Source: Diplolepis rosae
Taxonomy: Eukaryota > Arthropoda > Insecta > Hymenoptera > Diplolepididae
Direction of reading: 5' to 3'
Assembly (NCBI GenBank): GCA_030998225.1
Contig: JAPYXD010000308.1
Span: 4,598,001-4,662,000 of the forward strand
Length of the DNA: 64,000 nucleotides
Position numbers and translations under genes: made by a program. The notes below the pieces were generated by a model, which was not told the origin of the DNA, did no database searches, and saw only the letters and a program-made list of their open reading frames with translations. Of the stretch, positions 22,640 through 34,700 are shown one piece after another. How positions within the stretch are numbered: the first letter of the stretch is position 1; every line of letters starts with the position of its first letter.

Positions 22640-23895
22640 CTAGGTTATTCAAAAAGTTTTGAAAGCGGAAATGAAAATACGTTTCTTTTTTGGTGAAATC
22701 ACTTTTATTGCTCAGTATGATCTCCCATAAGATCAATACATTTGGTCCAACGGTCTTCCAACTTGTTGATCCCATCATGGAAGTGACTTTCTGCAAGGCC
22801 TGCAAAATACTCCTCTACGACGGCTATAACCTCTTCGTTTGATGAAAAATGCTTCCCACGAAGGAATTTCTTGAGGTGTGGGAACAGCCACAAGACAGAG
22901 GGAGCTAAATCAGGCGAATAAGGTGGATGCTGCAACAATTCGTACTTTAATTCGGTTATTTTAGTGATGGTTTTTTGAGCTGTGTGAGCGGGTGCATTGT
23001 CTTGATGAAAAAGGATTTTTTTCATGTGCAAACCGGGTCTTTTTTCACGAATTTTTGCATCCAATTGATTCAAAAGGTTACAATAATATTCAGAATTTAT
23101 TGTTTTGCCAGTTTGGAGATAATCCACCAACAAAATCCCTTTTGCATCCCAAAAAACTGATGCTAACACCTTCTTCGCCGATTTCTGGACACGAACTCGC
23201 TTCGGTGCCGAAGTGCCTGGTTCACAGAACTCCTTAGCCTCTTGTTTTGATTCAAAATCGATGCAAAAAATCCTTTTCATCCTTTCGAAAACGCTCCAAA
23301 TGTTGCTCTGAAAGTCGCATTCGAACGTGTTTTTGTTCCATTGTGAGCGAATGCGGCACCCATTGTGCACAGAGCTTTCTGAAACCCAAAACTTCACGTA
23401 AAATATGACTCACACTGCCTAATGAGATGTCTAGGGCCTCTGCTAAATCTCTCTCGGTCAATCGACGATCTTCCAAAACCATATCCTGTACTTTTGCTAT
23501 GAATGCTGGTGTTGATGCACTTTTTGAACGTCCTGAGCGTGGATCGTCTTCAACGCTTTTTCGACCACGTCTAAACTCTAAAACCCATCGATGCACAGTT
23601 GGAAATGAAGGAGCAGCTTCCTTTAACACTTTCACCATTTTTGTATGAATTTCCGTTGCTGATAAACTTTCCAAAACAAAGAATTTTATCACTGCACGAT
23701 ATTCGGTTTTTTCCATTGTACAAAAATACACTGACACGTCAACTTCAAATGGCTTGTAAACAAACAATGAATTGACAGAGTGGAATGACACTTTGGGTAT
23801 GTTCATATGAAAGATGAAAACTTAAAATGGCGTAGAAATTTTGGTTCTTCTACTGCTCTATAGATGTCGCTTTCAAAACTTTTTGAACAACCTAG
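22640..23895 (-). mobile_element. mariner element, copy 1
   Basis: Ends are CTAGGTTATTCAAAAAGTTT and the complement of CTAGGTTGTTCAAAAAGTTT, flanked by TA. The same family as copy 2 at 55,701-56,994. It interrupts the Harbinger-like transposase pseudogene in a GTA-TAT-ATG context. Confidence 0.93.
22705..23716 (-). pseudogene. mariner transposase copy 1, catalytically dead
   Basis: Probable start at the Met of [13 protein letters not shown] (23,716). An HTH domain, linker and WVPHSLT motif are present. A 38-base deletion near 23,255 relative to copy 2 removes the DETW motif (first Asp) and shifts the frame. HQDNAPAH is kept, but the third-Asp motif reads APSVLW instead of APSDFW (GAC to GTC). 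Two of three catalytic residues are therefore gone. The frame ends at 22,705. Confidence 0.92.
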
Positions 23896-23949
23896 TATAC
23901 ATACGTCCCATCGATGTATGCAATTGCAACAGGATCATTAGGGTTAGGA

Positions 23950-25190
23950 TTATAGATCAGCGTATTCCTTTCGATGATCAGACAAAATATTATGATAATT
24001 ACACTTTCTCCCAAGATTCTTTTTGTGTTCTTCTACTCTAGTATTAAGAAGTCTGCCCGTTTGACCCCCATAAGTCACTTTACACCTTTTACAAATCAGT
24101 TTGTATAACAAACCACTTTTTTCTAATCTATTCAAGATGTCTTTACCCAAAGTTATAAGTCCTTCCATTCTAAATGGTATTCTAAAAATTGTATGGATTT
24201 AAAACTTTTTTAACATATATTGAATTGTTCTTGAAATTTGACCTGAATATGGAAGAACAATAGTGTTATTTTTATCAAAAATTTCACTTTGTGTAACCGT
24301 GTCTACATTTCTACTCTTTTTACTTTTAATTTGTTGAATTCTAATTTTTATATGTTTTTCAATCAAATCTTGTGGGTAGTGATTAAAAAATAAAATCTTC
24401 CTAACAACTTCTAAATTTTCTGAATGGAATGATTCACGAGACAAACAAACAGCTCTGTCAACTATATTTTCAATAATAGCGACTTTATTTTGAAAGGGGT
24501 GATTTGAGATGAAATTTAACATTCTGCCAGAATATGTACTCCTTCTGTACCAATTTGACACTATTTTACCATTATCAAGTTTAATTATTTCCAAGTCCAA
24601 AAAACTAATTCTATTGTTTTTTTCCATTTCATGAGTAAATTGAACTCTTGGGTGATATTCATTGAAAGTATCTATAACTTTTTGCAACTTATCCAAAGGT
24701 ACACACAATAAAGTATCATCAACATATCTAAAATAAAAGGGCACAACAAACTCCAACCTCTCAAAGACAGTCTTTTCCAAATCTTCCATGGCTATTTCAG
24801 CCCACATTGGAGAAATAACAGAACCTATTGGAGTACCAAACTTTTGTTTATAGAATTTACCATTAAATTTAAATTTAGTAGAATTCATAATGAAATCTAA
24901 TCCTTTGAGAAACTCTTTTTTATCCAATATTGTATGTGATTTAACTTTTATCCATCTATTTGAAACAGCTTTTTTGACCAAATCCAACGGAATGTTCGGA
25001 AACATTGCAACAACATCCAAAGAAATCATTACATGAACATCAGGTATCGTCATTGTGACTATAATCTTTTGAAATCCCCAACTATTTTTAACAGTATAAT
25101 TTGACTTTGATAATGAATTTTTAAGTATCATATTAAAATTTTCTTCTAAAAATCTAGTAGGTGTATTAATAGTCGAGAAAAACTAGTCTC
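23950..25190 (-). pseudogene. Penelope-like element: RT plus GIY-YIG endonuclease
   Basis: Minus strand. RT motifs: ISLDVVAMFPNIPLD (A), GTPIGSVISPMWAEIAM (B), FYFRYVDDTLLCV (C, YVDD) and FLDLEI (D/E). Then a TAA at 24,199-24,201 and, in the same frame, a C-terminal domain with CKRCKVTYGGQTGRLLNTRV, the GIY-YIG nuclease typical of Penelope elements, though the second motif reads YGG. The 5' part of the RT is missing beyond about 25,190. One nonsense codon between the domains makes it a pseudogene. Confidence 0.9.
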
Positions 25191-25204
25191 AAAGGATAGT
25201 TTTC

Positions 25205-25640
25205 TTTGGTTCTTTGGTTTTCTTGGTTCTGCTCTGACTCGGCTCATACCCAACATTGGTGGCCCCAGGAAAGCTAAGAGAAGGCTGGTGGCGAACGTGG
25301 TAAATTCGAAGCTGCTTTATGCAGCTCCAGTCTGGACAAGTGCCCTTAACAACCATGCTATCCAGAAGAATCTGTTCTCGGCACAGAGGTGTGGTGCTGA
25401 GAATTGTCTGAGCATACCGAACTGTGTCGACGAGTGCTGTGCTGGTCCTGGTGAGCGTCCCACTAATAGACTTATTGGCGGAGAAAATGAAAGAGGCCTT
25501 TCAGCTCCGTAAAGAGCTCACCTGCTTAACCAACCTGCAGGAAATCGCTCGCGCGATGGAGGCCATCCGCAAGGATGGAAGGCGCAGACTCGTCGAGAAA
25601 TGGCAGACGAGATGGCATGGTTACCAATCCAATTACTTCT
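25205..25640 (+). pseudogene. R1/jockey-like LINE reverse transcriptase C-terminal fragment
   Basis: RRLVANVVNSKLLYAAPVWT at about 25,276-25,338, then frames switching at about 25,400 and 25,510 through LLAEKMKEAFQLRKEL and WQTRWHG. This is the post-palm region of insect R1/jockey-clade RTs. It is joined at about 25,640 to gypsy gag sequence, so a later insertion or deletion fused the two. Confidence 0.8.
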
Positions 25641-27345
25641 CAAAGGTAAGGTACTGTCGGACGGTAAGCCTTCATTTCTTCTGAACCAACTACGTAACCT
25701 CAATAACAACAAGTGCAACGACGACGTTCTTAAAACAATATTTGTAGACCAACTCCCATCGCATATCCGTGCCATTTTGACCATATCCAATGTAGACAAT
25801 CTTCAGTACCTTGCAGAGCTCGCGGACAAAAAAAATACGTTTTCGCCTATGTAGACGACATTTTCGTCGCATCGTCTGATATCGAGGAGCACGAGCGTTA
25901 CCTTAAAGTCGTTTTCTAACGACTCAGGGAGTACGTCCTGCGGCTCAACTTAGGCAAATGCGAATTCGGAAAGACAGAACTTGGGTTTCTTGGGTATTTG
26001 GTCACTAGCAAAGGGGTCAAACCTTCCCTTGAGAGACTTAAGCCCATTACAGAATTTCCGCGCCCACCAACCGTCAAAGAATTGCGCAGGTTTTTAAGCA
26101 TGGCTAACTTTTACAGGCGCAACCTGCCTCAGCTTGAACAACGTATTTCCAACGCGTGGAAGCCTTTGGCATTCTTCTCCAGAAAATTCACGCCTGCACA
26201 AAGTGCTTATAGCACTTACGATCGTGAACTCACTGCGATTTTTGAAGTGATCAAGTACTTTCGCCATTTTCTTGATGGTCAAAATTTTTCTGTGATCGCC
26301 GATCACAAGCCGCTTATGTACGCTTTGTCCCAGAATTCTTTTAAGGCGTCTCCTCGCCAGCAGAGGCAACTCACGTATATCTCGCAGTTCACTTAGAGCA
26401 TCTTATACCAGCCTGGTACCGAAAACGTTGTGGCGGACTCCTTGTCTCGTGTGGAGACAATTAGACTGCCCACAGAGTGGAATCTGTTCGAGCTGACCGA
26501 CGCCCAGAAGAACGATCAGTAACTTCCGGATTTGATCAACAACCCGGATATGTCCATCAATCTTAAAAGGATTTAATGGGGGCCTGATCACACCACGATT
26601 TATTGCGACTTGACGGGCGAAGCTCTCCGCCCATACATTCCAGAATCTCTGCATAAACGAGTCTTTAGCTTACTCGACGAACCTGCTCATCCGAGCAAGG
26701 TCACGGACAGGGTTATCCGTAAGCGCTAAGTTTGGCCCTACATGCAAAAGGACATCGCACGATGGTGTAAGCCTTGCGTGGATTGCCAACAATCCAAAAT
26801 ATCACGATATAACCACGTAATTCCAGCAGATTTTGTCGCCATAGACGGACGTTTCAAACATGTCCACGTGGACATTGTAGGCTCTCTTCCTGAGAGTAGA
26901 GGATATAGATATCTTCTCACGCTGATAGATAGATTCTCGCGTTGGCCGAAAGCTGTCCCCCTCAAGGACATGGAGGCCCTGACCGTTAGTCAGGCTTTCG
27001 CGGACCACTGGATATCTCGCTTCAGCGCCCCAGAGACCTTGACAACTAATCAGGGCGGCCAGTTCGAGGCAAAACTGTCCAAGGCACTCTTGCAACTCGT
27101 GGGTTGTCAAAGAAATCTAACTATCGCCTACCATCCTGCTTCGAATGGTATAATCCAGCGGTGGTATCGTAGCTTGAAAGCCGCCTTAATGTGCCACACC
27201 GGCACCGACTGGTCACTTTCGCTATCCACTGTACTTCTCGGACTGAGATCTAACGTAATGGACATCGGTTTATCTCCCGCCGAATTCGTATATGGTACGA
27301 CACTCATAATTCCCGGTGACAGTTTTTACTGCATACACAATTTTT
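25641..27345 (+). pseudogene. pol: second Ty3/gypsy element, gag-to-integrase with large internal deletion
   Basis: Capsid C-terminus (PSFLLNQLRNL, IFVDQLPSHIRAIL), then a jump straight to the RT YVDD box (about 25,840). RT thumb (LGFLGYLVTSKGV), RNase H (SAYSTYDRELTAIFEV, VIADHKPLMYAL) and integrase (CVDCQQSK, HVDIVGSLPES, TNQGGQFE) follow, to about 27,340. Protease and most RT are deleted and several stops interrupt it (for example near 25,917, 26,394 and 26,727). It is GC-richer than, and unrelated in sequence to, the gypsy element at the left edge. No LTRs are recognised. Confidence 0.9.
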
Positions 27346-28519
27346 AGTATTTAAATATAATATTCTTGTTTATTTTTCAATTTATTTGCTATTGAGTAAA
27401 AACAGTTTTAAAATAACTGTTTTCTTTGCTGAAAAAAAAAAATTTCATAAGATATATAAAACATATAATCATGAATTTTTTATCGAATTCCTTTAAAACA
27501 TATATTCATATCATCTTTATTATGATTTACCTACAGATGAAATGTTTTCGAAATTTCTTTACTTTTTTAAACAATTTCTGTAGAATCTCAGCTTTAAAAT
27601 GAGCCCAACAACATTAAAAAATGTTGATTATTTCGAAAGTTATTTAAAATTTAAGAAATCATTGAAATTTTGACTTTTTTTGCAATAACTTCTTCAAAAT
27701 TTAAGAAAACGACTTCATTTTGGACTAATTTTAAAGATAATTTTGATGATTCATTCTTACCGGTAGTTTATATAATATATTGTATCAAATGAGGGATTTA
27801 GAAAAACAACTATGGTCCTTAAAATTTTGTCCCCAAAATTCATATTCAATAAAATATTTAGCCGTTCCTGAACATTCAATACACCCTTTGCGGCGTTAAA
27901 GTAAGATGAAGAGATTCTTCCATCTGCACTTTTCATGGGGCACAAATAACGTCAGAATATCACAATGTTTTCTTTTATTTGAGAACAGGGTTTTCATTAC
28001 ATCTATAATATGCTGATATCAATAGTGTAAATAATTTCTAAAAGAAGAATGAAAGAGAAAGAAGGATTCAGTATTGCAAGTATTATTTTTAACAGACCTA
28101 ATGCAGAAAATGAAGTTCTTTAAATTGTCTTGAAATTCTTACAACGCTATTCTCTTGAAAATTATGGATAATGATGGAGAGTGAAATTTTCTATATTTAT
28201 TTATGAATTACCTTAACACTTATATGGGTATTTATGTCCATTAATTTGCGACTCAGTTACTATCATCCTATAGACAAAAAAATATGGGAATTTGGAGGCA
28301 ATCAAAGAACTTCATTGCTAAATACTAGTAGTTTAGAAATAATATTCCATATAAGACTTCTTTCACTTTCACTTATTTCACATTAATTTTTTCGTTTCTG
28401 TATGGAAAATTTATATCAATCTTGAAAAGGTGATCTTCTGAGATCATTTTCACTTCAATGCGAAAAGTCGATATAGAAGAAATAGTATTTCCCTTTGTAA
28501 TAAAAAAAGATAATTTCCA
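27346..28519. other. AT-rich region 3' of the beta-COP gene
   Basis: No repeat or gene recognised. It should contain the beta-COP 3' untranslated region on the minus strand; the nearest AATAAA on that strand is at 28,196-28,201. Confidence 0.55.
28196..28201 (-). terminator. candidate polyadenylation signal of beta-COP
   Basis: AATAAA on the minus strand, about 320 bases after the stop codon. It is the first such hexamer downstream that I found, in very AT-rich sequence, so chance occurrence is possible. Confidence 0.35.
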
Positions 28520-28750
28520 TCAGGCAGCCTGTACGAATTTGCTCTGCGGACCTTTCTGAGTAGAATTGATCTTATCACCTAAAGAAAGTGCCATTCCTTG
28601 ACTTTTTGCTCTAATGCGAATATGGCCGACAACTGGAGCATCAGGTTTATTCAGAGGTTTTTCAATTGATAGATTAGCCAGAGCGTCTTCACCAAATATC
28701 GACTTTGCATACATGTTTGCTGCCATGAAACCACATTGACCTGAAAGAGC
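28520..28750 (-). CDS. betaCOP: beta-COP last exon with stop codon
   Basis: Starts [17 protein letters not shown] after TTATTTCAG; ends SKFVQAA and TGA (28,520-28,522). Confidence 0.95.
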   Translation of the reverse strand, partial: ALSGQCGFMAANMYAKSIFGEDALANLSIEKPLNKPDAPVVGHIRIRAKSQGMALSLGDKINSTQKGPQSKFVQAA

Positions 28751-31700
28751 CTGAAATAAAAACAGACATCAGCTTTCAATAAATACTTTAATTTAACCCT
28801 CCTTTACCAAACATATGAGGGATTCCCTCAGTGGGGTCAGTTTTTTCGAAATAACTTCTAATTTACGCTTCACACAGTCTGGTCCGTTTGAATACCTTTC
28901 CACGAATTATTCCTGAAGCTTTTTGTAGCAATAAAAAATGTTCAAGTAGAATACTCATTCAATAATCACTTTTCAAAACCAAAGGTGACGTGAATTCTGA
29001 GGGAATTCCTCCATAGTTTGGCTTTCGTGCAATGGAAATAGCTTGAGTTCTTGAGTGCGGTGTTGCCATATTTTGATGTTAAATGTTCAATCAAGTAGTC
29101 GCAACATTTGGCAACACTGCAGATGTTCTAACACGCAGAGGGAAATCCTCTAGGGTTTGGTAACCGTGTAACAATTTTTAAGTTTGGTAACGGGGGGTTA
29201 AAAAAGAAACAATCACACATGAAGTGCTTTATTTAGATTACAATTGATCAAACAAAACATAGATTGTAACCAAAATATATTGTAATATATTGTGATATAT
29301 TTATAACAAAAATTTGTCTTGCAAGATTGGAATTTATCATAGGAAGCTAAATGAAAACGCGCAATAATACAAAGAATATTACGAAAATAAGAGGTTCATA
29401 GAGCAGGGCATTCCATGGTGTCTAGTCTTCGCATAGTTCGACGATGAGACTTTGAAGGGCAGATGGAAACAGGGAGATATGTTCTTAGCACATTCCTTGA
29501 TATCGATGTAGCATTTAGTGCAACATCATATTAGGTAATTTGCAGAGAAGCGAAGATGCATGGTGTTCCGAGGAAGATGCTGGGGTGGATGTGAGAAATG
29601 CTGTACCACAGCAACATGGTGGCTAACCACAAAGGGGTTAGGATTTAGGTCTCACAAGGGGACCCGGCAAGTATTACCTCAACTTTGAGCTGAGAAATTT
29701 TTCTAAGATGGATAAGCAAAAAATATTGGGTAACGCACGCTACTATAGCCTGACTCTACAGTTTTGCGTTGTAATCACAATGGCCCTACGGTCAAGCGGA
29801 TTAAGCGGCCCACCTGGAACATTCGAGGTTCTGGGTTCAATTCTTGCATTCGAACATGTTTTTTTGTATATACAGTAAAACCCCATTTATCGCAACTCCC
29901 GTTTATCGCAATAAACTTTACCATTTTTTTCTCCCTCTTATTAGTAGAAGGAGTGGTCACGTGATTCTTAAGGATAGGCGGGAATACCCCTCACTTTTAA
30001 ATTTGTGATGCATATATTTATATGAATTTTCGTATATTAGGGAGATATGAAATATATCGTTTATATGATATGAAACTATCGTTTATGTATATATTGCTAC
30101 ATATTTGTGTTTTATATGTAACAGGAAAGTATATAAATTTTTCACATTTCAATGTATATTATTATGACAAATTATAGCATGAATTGTGCCTAGTACAGCA
30201 ATCGCTTTACCAATTGCGAATCAATTGTTTTACAAAATGCGGGAATATTTCTACTGAAAAAAATTCAATCATGCATTCGAAAATTATGAGAGAAATATGT
30301 AAGCTTTAAAGTAATTAAAATGTATTGTTTGTACTAGTCGTTTACGTACCACCGTTCGGTTCCACTTTTTCACTCATTTATAATTGCACATATAATGACA
30401 ATAAAAAAACGCATTCGAGGTTATTGGAACACGACTGTAAACAATGATAAACAGAGAAAGCGCGTGAAACTATTCGTTTAGGCGCATGTGCTGATAATCA
30501 GTTGTTCAAGCTGGTGGCGAAGAAGTGGGAACCCCTCCGTTTTTGCGATAAACGGGAGGCATTTGATTGGAAGGTGTTGCGATAAACGGGGTTTTACTGT
30601 ACTCAATTTTTGAATATCTTTCGAAACTGTTATTCACTTATAAAATAACATGAAATTTTTACTCTGAAAATGGTGATGTTGAATATTGTAATACAATTTT
30701 TCATCGGAAATAAAAAGTTTCAAGTTTTTTCATAAGACATTTGCTTTCACGACAAGCTGGAATTTTTCTCCGAATAATATTTCTATATCATTTATGCGCT
30801 TCACACCTTTTTTTTGACATTATAAATTGATAAACTTGATAATTGATATTGGAAAATAAAACGCAATGGGCCGTTTGTCACCGATAAAGAGATAATTGAC
30901 GTTTTGATTAATATATAAGTAAATGAGTCATTTACTGGCATAAAGGAATAATCAACATTTTATTTAACTTAAGAAAAAAATTTTGATGTTCTGTTTATTG
31001 CAGTTTGGAAATAATGAACGTAACAAAATTCAATAGGACGTACAGTACGTTGAATAATGAGCGATGTTTTTCTCATGGCGAACAAGAATTTAAAATGCGT
31101 CGTCTTTACCATTGCATCGTTTGCCATTTTCAGGGTAAAAAATGTCATGTTCTTTTATAAGTGAATAACAGTTTCGCAAGATATGCAAAAAATGAGTAAA
31201 CACAAAAAAAAAATATCCGGATGCAAGAATTGAACCCAAAACCTCGAGAGTCCCAGGCGGTCCGCTTTAACCGCTTGACACAGGCTGGCTAACCTGTTTT
31301 GTGGACAAACCTTGCCATTTTCTAGAACCCTTTATACGTGAATGAGGCGAAGCATCCTTATCGTCATTCACTTTCTCTCTTTTCACTCACGGAAGCGGGG
31401 CGAAGCATTTTCTCAACGCTTTTCGTCGGGAATAAGGTGAGACATTTCTCTCATTCTTCTTTCCCTGAGCGGGACGAGGCATTCCTCTCGACGTTCTCTC
31501 TCTCATCCATTATAAGTGACTAAGGCGAAGAATCCTTCTTGTCATGCACCCTTTCTCTCTCTCCCTCTCGTGACTGAAGACTAATAGACTTTTGCCTTCC
31601 CTACTTAGATAGTAGTGTGAGCGGGGCGAGGCACTCCTCTCGTCGCTCTCTGCTTCTCCGCCACTCGATTACACTTCAGGTAAGTTAAACGCAAAAAAAT

Positions 31701-34700
31701 ACATTTTTTTCATGTTTTTTTTTTACAAAATATTGTTATTTATTTATTTTTAAATGTTTTAATAAAAAAAGTATAACATATAGGCTATTGTGTGGATCCT
31801 CAATAATGCTTATATGTATTAAAACGAAAAATAAAAAAAATTAATTTCTGGGCTCAAAGTCGAGGCAACACTGGCCAGGGTCCCCTTGTCAGTTGGGTGT
31901 ACTCTCTTCACTAATGTGGTGCCTGGTGATTGACGGGCTCATCCATAGTCTAAACGAAGTGGCTTATTACACACAGGCGTATGCTGGTGACATCGTCATC
32001 TTGATCCGGGGAATACATATTGAGGTGCTGATACAGCTGACTCAAGAAGCCCTAGGGATAACACAGCAGCCGTGTGAGAAAACACAGCTATTAGTCAATC
32101 AGTATGGTCTTTACTAGAAAATATGAGTTGGGACAGATAAAAGGCTCAAAGATTAGGGCGACAGAGCTGCAGATCTTGAAACAGGTCAAATATTTTGAGG
32201 TGACCCTGGATAGGAAACTGAACTGGAGAAAGCATCTGGAGAACCAAACTCGGAATTTCTACGCAACCATGTGGATGTGCAAAAGAGCTTTAAGGAAGAA
32301 CTTTTCAGTTAACGTGGAGACTCAGGCCAAAAATGATCGCCTGTTTGTACACAACGATCTTTAAACCGAGATGGCTCCATGGGGTCGAGCTTTTTTATGA
32401 ATGAAGAGGCCTATCCTCTCTATCCTACTTGAACCTACCCTTTCCCGCTCAGTAGGAGTGAGGTGAAGGTGGTAACCTAGCCCCTGACAAGACCTTAAAC
32501 ATAAAATAGTGAATATATAAACAATATATATACAGTAAACTTCAACTTATCTAGACTAAATTCTTCCAGTTATCTAGAGTGAAAGGGTTCCCTACATTTC
32601 ACACCACCCACCATTAATACTTTGGCGCAAATCCACACGTATTGAATTTACGTTTTTAGTGAGTCCAGATAAGTGAAAGTTTACTATAATTAGAATGAAA
32701 AAAGAACCTTTTCTGGAGTTAGACAGCGCATATTTGTTGATTTAAGAAGGTGCGCCAGGTAATCTCGTAAATCTGGAAGTGTTGTGTTGACCGAAACTTT
32801 ATTTTCCCACTCGAATTCTGCCCACATTTGTCGAAATTCTGCATCTGTGCAGGTCGCTGGTACGATATAATCCATTATATCAATGTGAATGTCATTTAAA
32901 ACGACTACACACCTATCTGATCCCGCTCCAAAGACGTCATATACTAAAAAATGTATATAAATCTCATATCTTCTCAAGCGATCAGAATATGTGACGTGTG
33001 CCGAAGAAAGGAGGCTTCCTCAGGAAAGGAAGATTTTACAGGAGAAGCGATCGAAACGGACCCAGCGAACGAGAGTTTCGGGAGGAAGGGAAGGCCGCCA
33101 GCCCAATTATTTACAATAATTACGTTCGAAACATTTGTTTGTATTGCTTCAATGAAAAGAGCAACTCAAAAACTATCAAAAGGCATAAAAACTGGAAACC
33201 GATTTTTTTCGAGAAAACCCCCTTTCTTCAGTGCACGTCACATATGATAAATCATAATATAAACGGCTCATTCCTCAAAAAATTCTATGAACGAATTTAA
33301 ATATGTAATATTAAACTTTGATGAGTACTTGAAAAAAATGTTGAATAGTTAAATTTGATAAACTGCTGGAATTTTCGCTAATATGAATGTCAACATGTAA
33401 ATATGATTCAACAAGATTTTTAAACTATGGTTTCCATTCCAAATTATACAAAACAAGTTATTTTAAAAAATCGTACTGTGTAGAACAAGTCTCTTCCTGG
33501 ATTATTAGTGGAAGAAGTTTCACGCTAAATTTCCAAGTATCATTTTTTTAAAATTATATAGAGTTAACAAAGTTCCATACCAATATTTCCAAAAATGATT
33601 CCATTTTCTGTTGAGGCAACTTTAACGTTGGCTTTAATGCTCGCAAAATCACGAGGTGCAAGAACAATCGGTTGTGGTCTTTCTACAAGTTTCAAATCTC
33701 CCATCGTAGCTAGTTCAAGAGTACAGTTTTGAAGAGTATCTTCGCTCTGATTGACAATTAGAACGTCAAGAACAATGTCGTACTGGTTGACGTGCACTAA
33801 GGCTTCGGCGTAAACGGGATCAGAAAAACCCGTAAGTTGCGTGACTTTGCTAAGAGCACTAGGAATTGAAACGTCGCTACCAATTCCAGTCTTTCCAGCT
33901 ACAGCAGCACTTAAACTCTGTTCGAAGACATCGCCTGTGCCACCAGACAAGTCCGAGCTGCGAGTTAATTGCAGGAACTGAATTGCATCATCTACCTGTA
34001 CAATGTTGCCTGGTTTCTCCTTAGCCTGTAAAAATATCATGCATGTATTTCTTAACAGACTATTGTATCCTGTATTCGTATAGGGTGTCTTGAGATTCCC
34101 TGAACATTCAAGTATCTCGAAAACAATGCATTTTACACAGAAAATGTTTTTCTCAAAATTTGTAGGGCTTTAAGAAAGTTATTCGTGGATGGTCATGACC
34201 TTTACCTAGAGATCATTTTGAATATCAACATTTTTTTCAAATGGAATGACGTACTCTTCACATCGGAAATCGTCACTTACTGGTGACGAATGTCAAATTT
34301 TACGTCAGAAACGTGTAGTAACGTATGGGGTTGAATTGACCCTAAAGTTTTATAAAGGTCAGCTGATTTTCTGTGTGGACATAATACTAAGATTAATAGA
34401 AATATGCTGAGAAATATACTATTTCAGGAAAAATGTTGAGTCCGCATCATTTTAACAATTTTTTCTTATTGATGAAATTTACCAGATACTTTCAGAAAGA
34501 TTTTCAAAGCATCTTTCAAAGTTTAATAAAACTTGGAGTGAAAATTTTGATTTTTAGCAAAGCAAGAAAGAAAAAATTAGTTTTTTTGTCTTAAAATACA
34601 ATAGATCTAGTTGACGGCATGAAACATTATTTTGAAACAAAAAAATAAATGAAGGGTGGCAAGCCAAAAGAAGGTAATTCTCAGTGGCAATTGTGCAGGA

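Larger units (their letters stand above)
20203..23945 (-). pseudogene. Harbinger-like (DDE_Tnp_4) transposase, split by three insertions
   Basis: Read on the minus strand in three pieces: 23,945-23,896 (VAIAYIDGTYVY), 22,639-about 21,931 (HKSSNFRALRQ, then DRGYRDVLSLLENLGIHHKM and KTRWLVEARNGHIK) and 20,529-20,203 (SWIM-like tail, GARTVGSRAHIASISWYLGY). Each gap is a TA-flanked mariner-type element. Removing them with one TA each makes the frame resume (VY-MHKSS; GIY-QQKLASAYIQ). DDE_Tnp_4 proteins with such a C-terminal Cys/His tail are common in arthropods. Several stops remain, the N-terminus is missing, and the tail has lost Cys residues (CTG, SRAH). Confidence 0.8.

Noticed and set aside
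23936..23950. Telomere-like TTAGGG near the end of the Penelope element
   Set aside because: Only one attagggttagg stretch; no array, so it does not support telomere targeting by the Penelope element.
29781..29860. tRNA gene
   Set aside because: A and B boxes are present but there is no acceptor or anticodon stem and a diverged inverted copy exists: a SINE head.
32951..33300. Overlapping plus ORFs of 98 and 100 residues
   Set aside because: Located in a beta-COP intron, two frames equally open, no motif.
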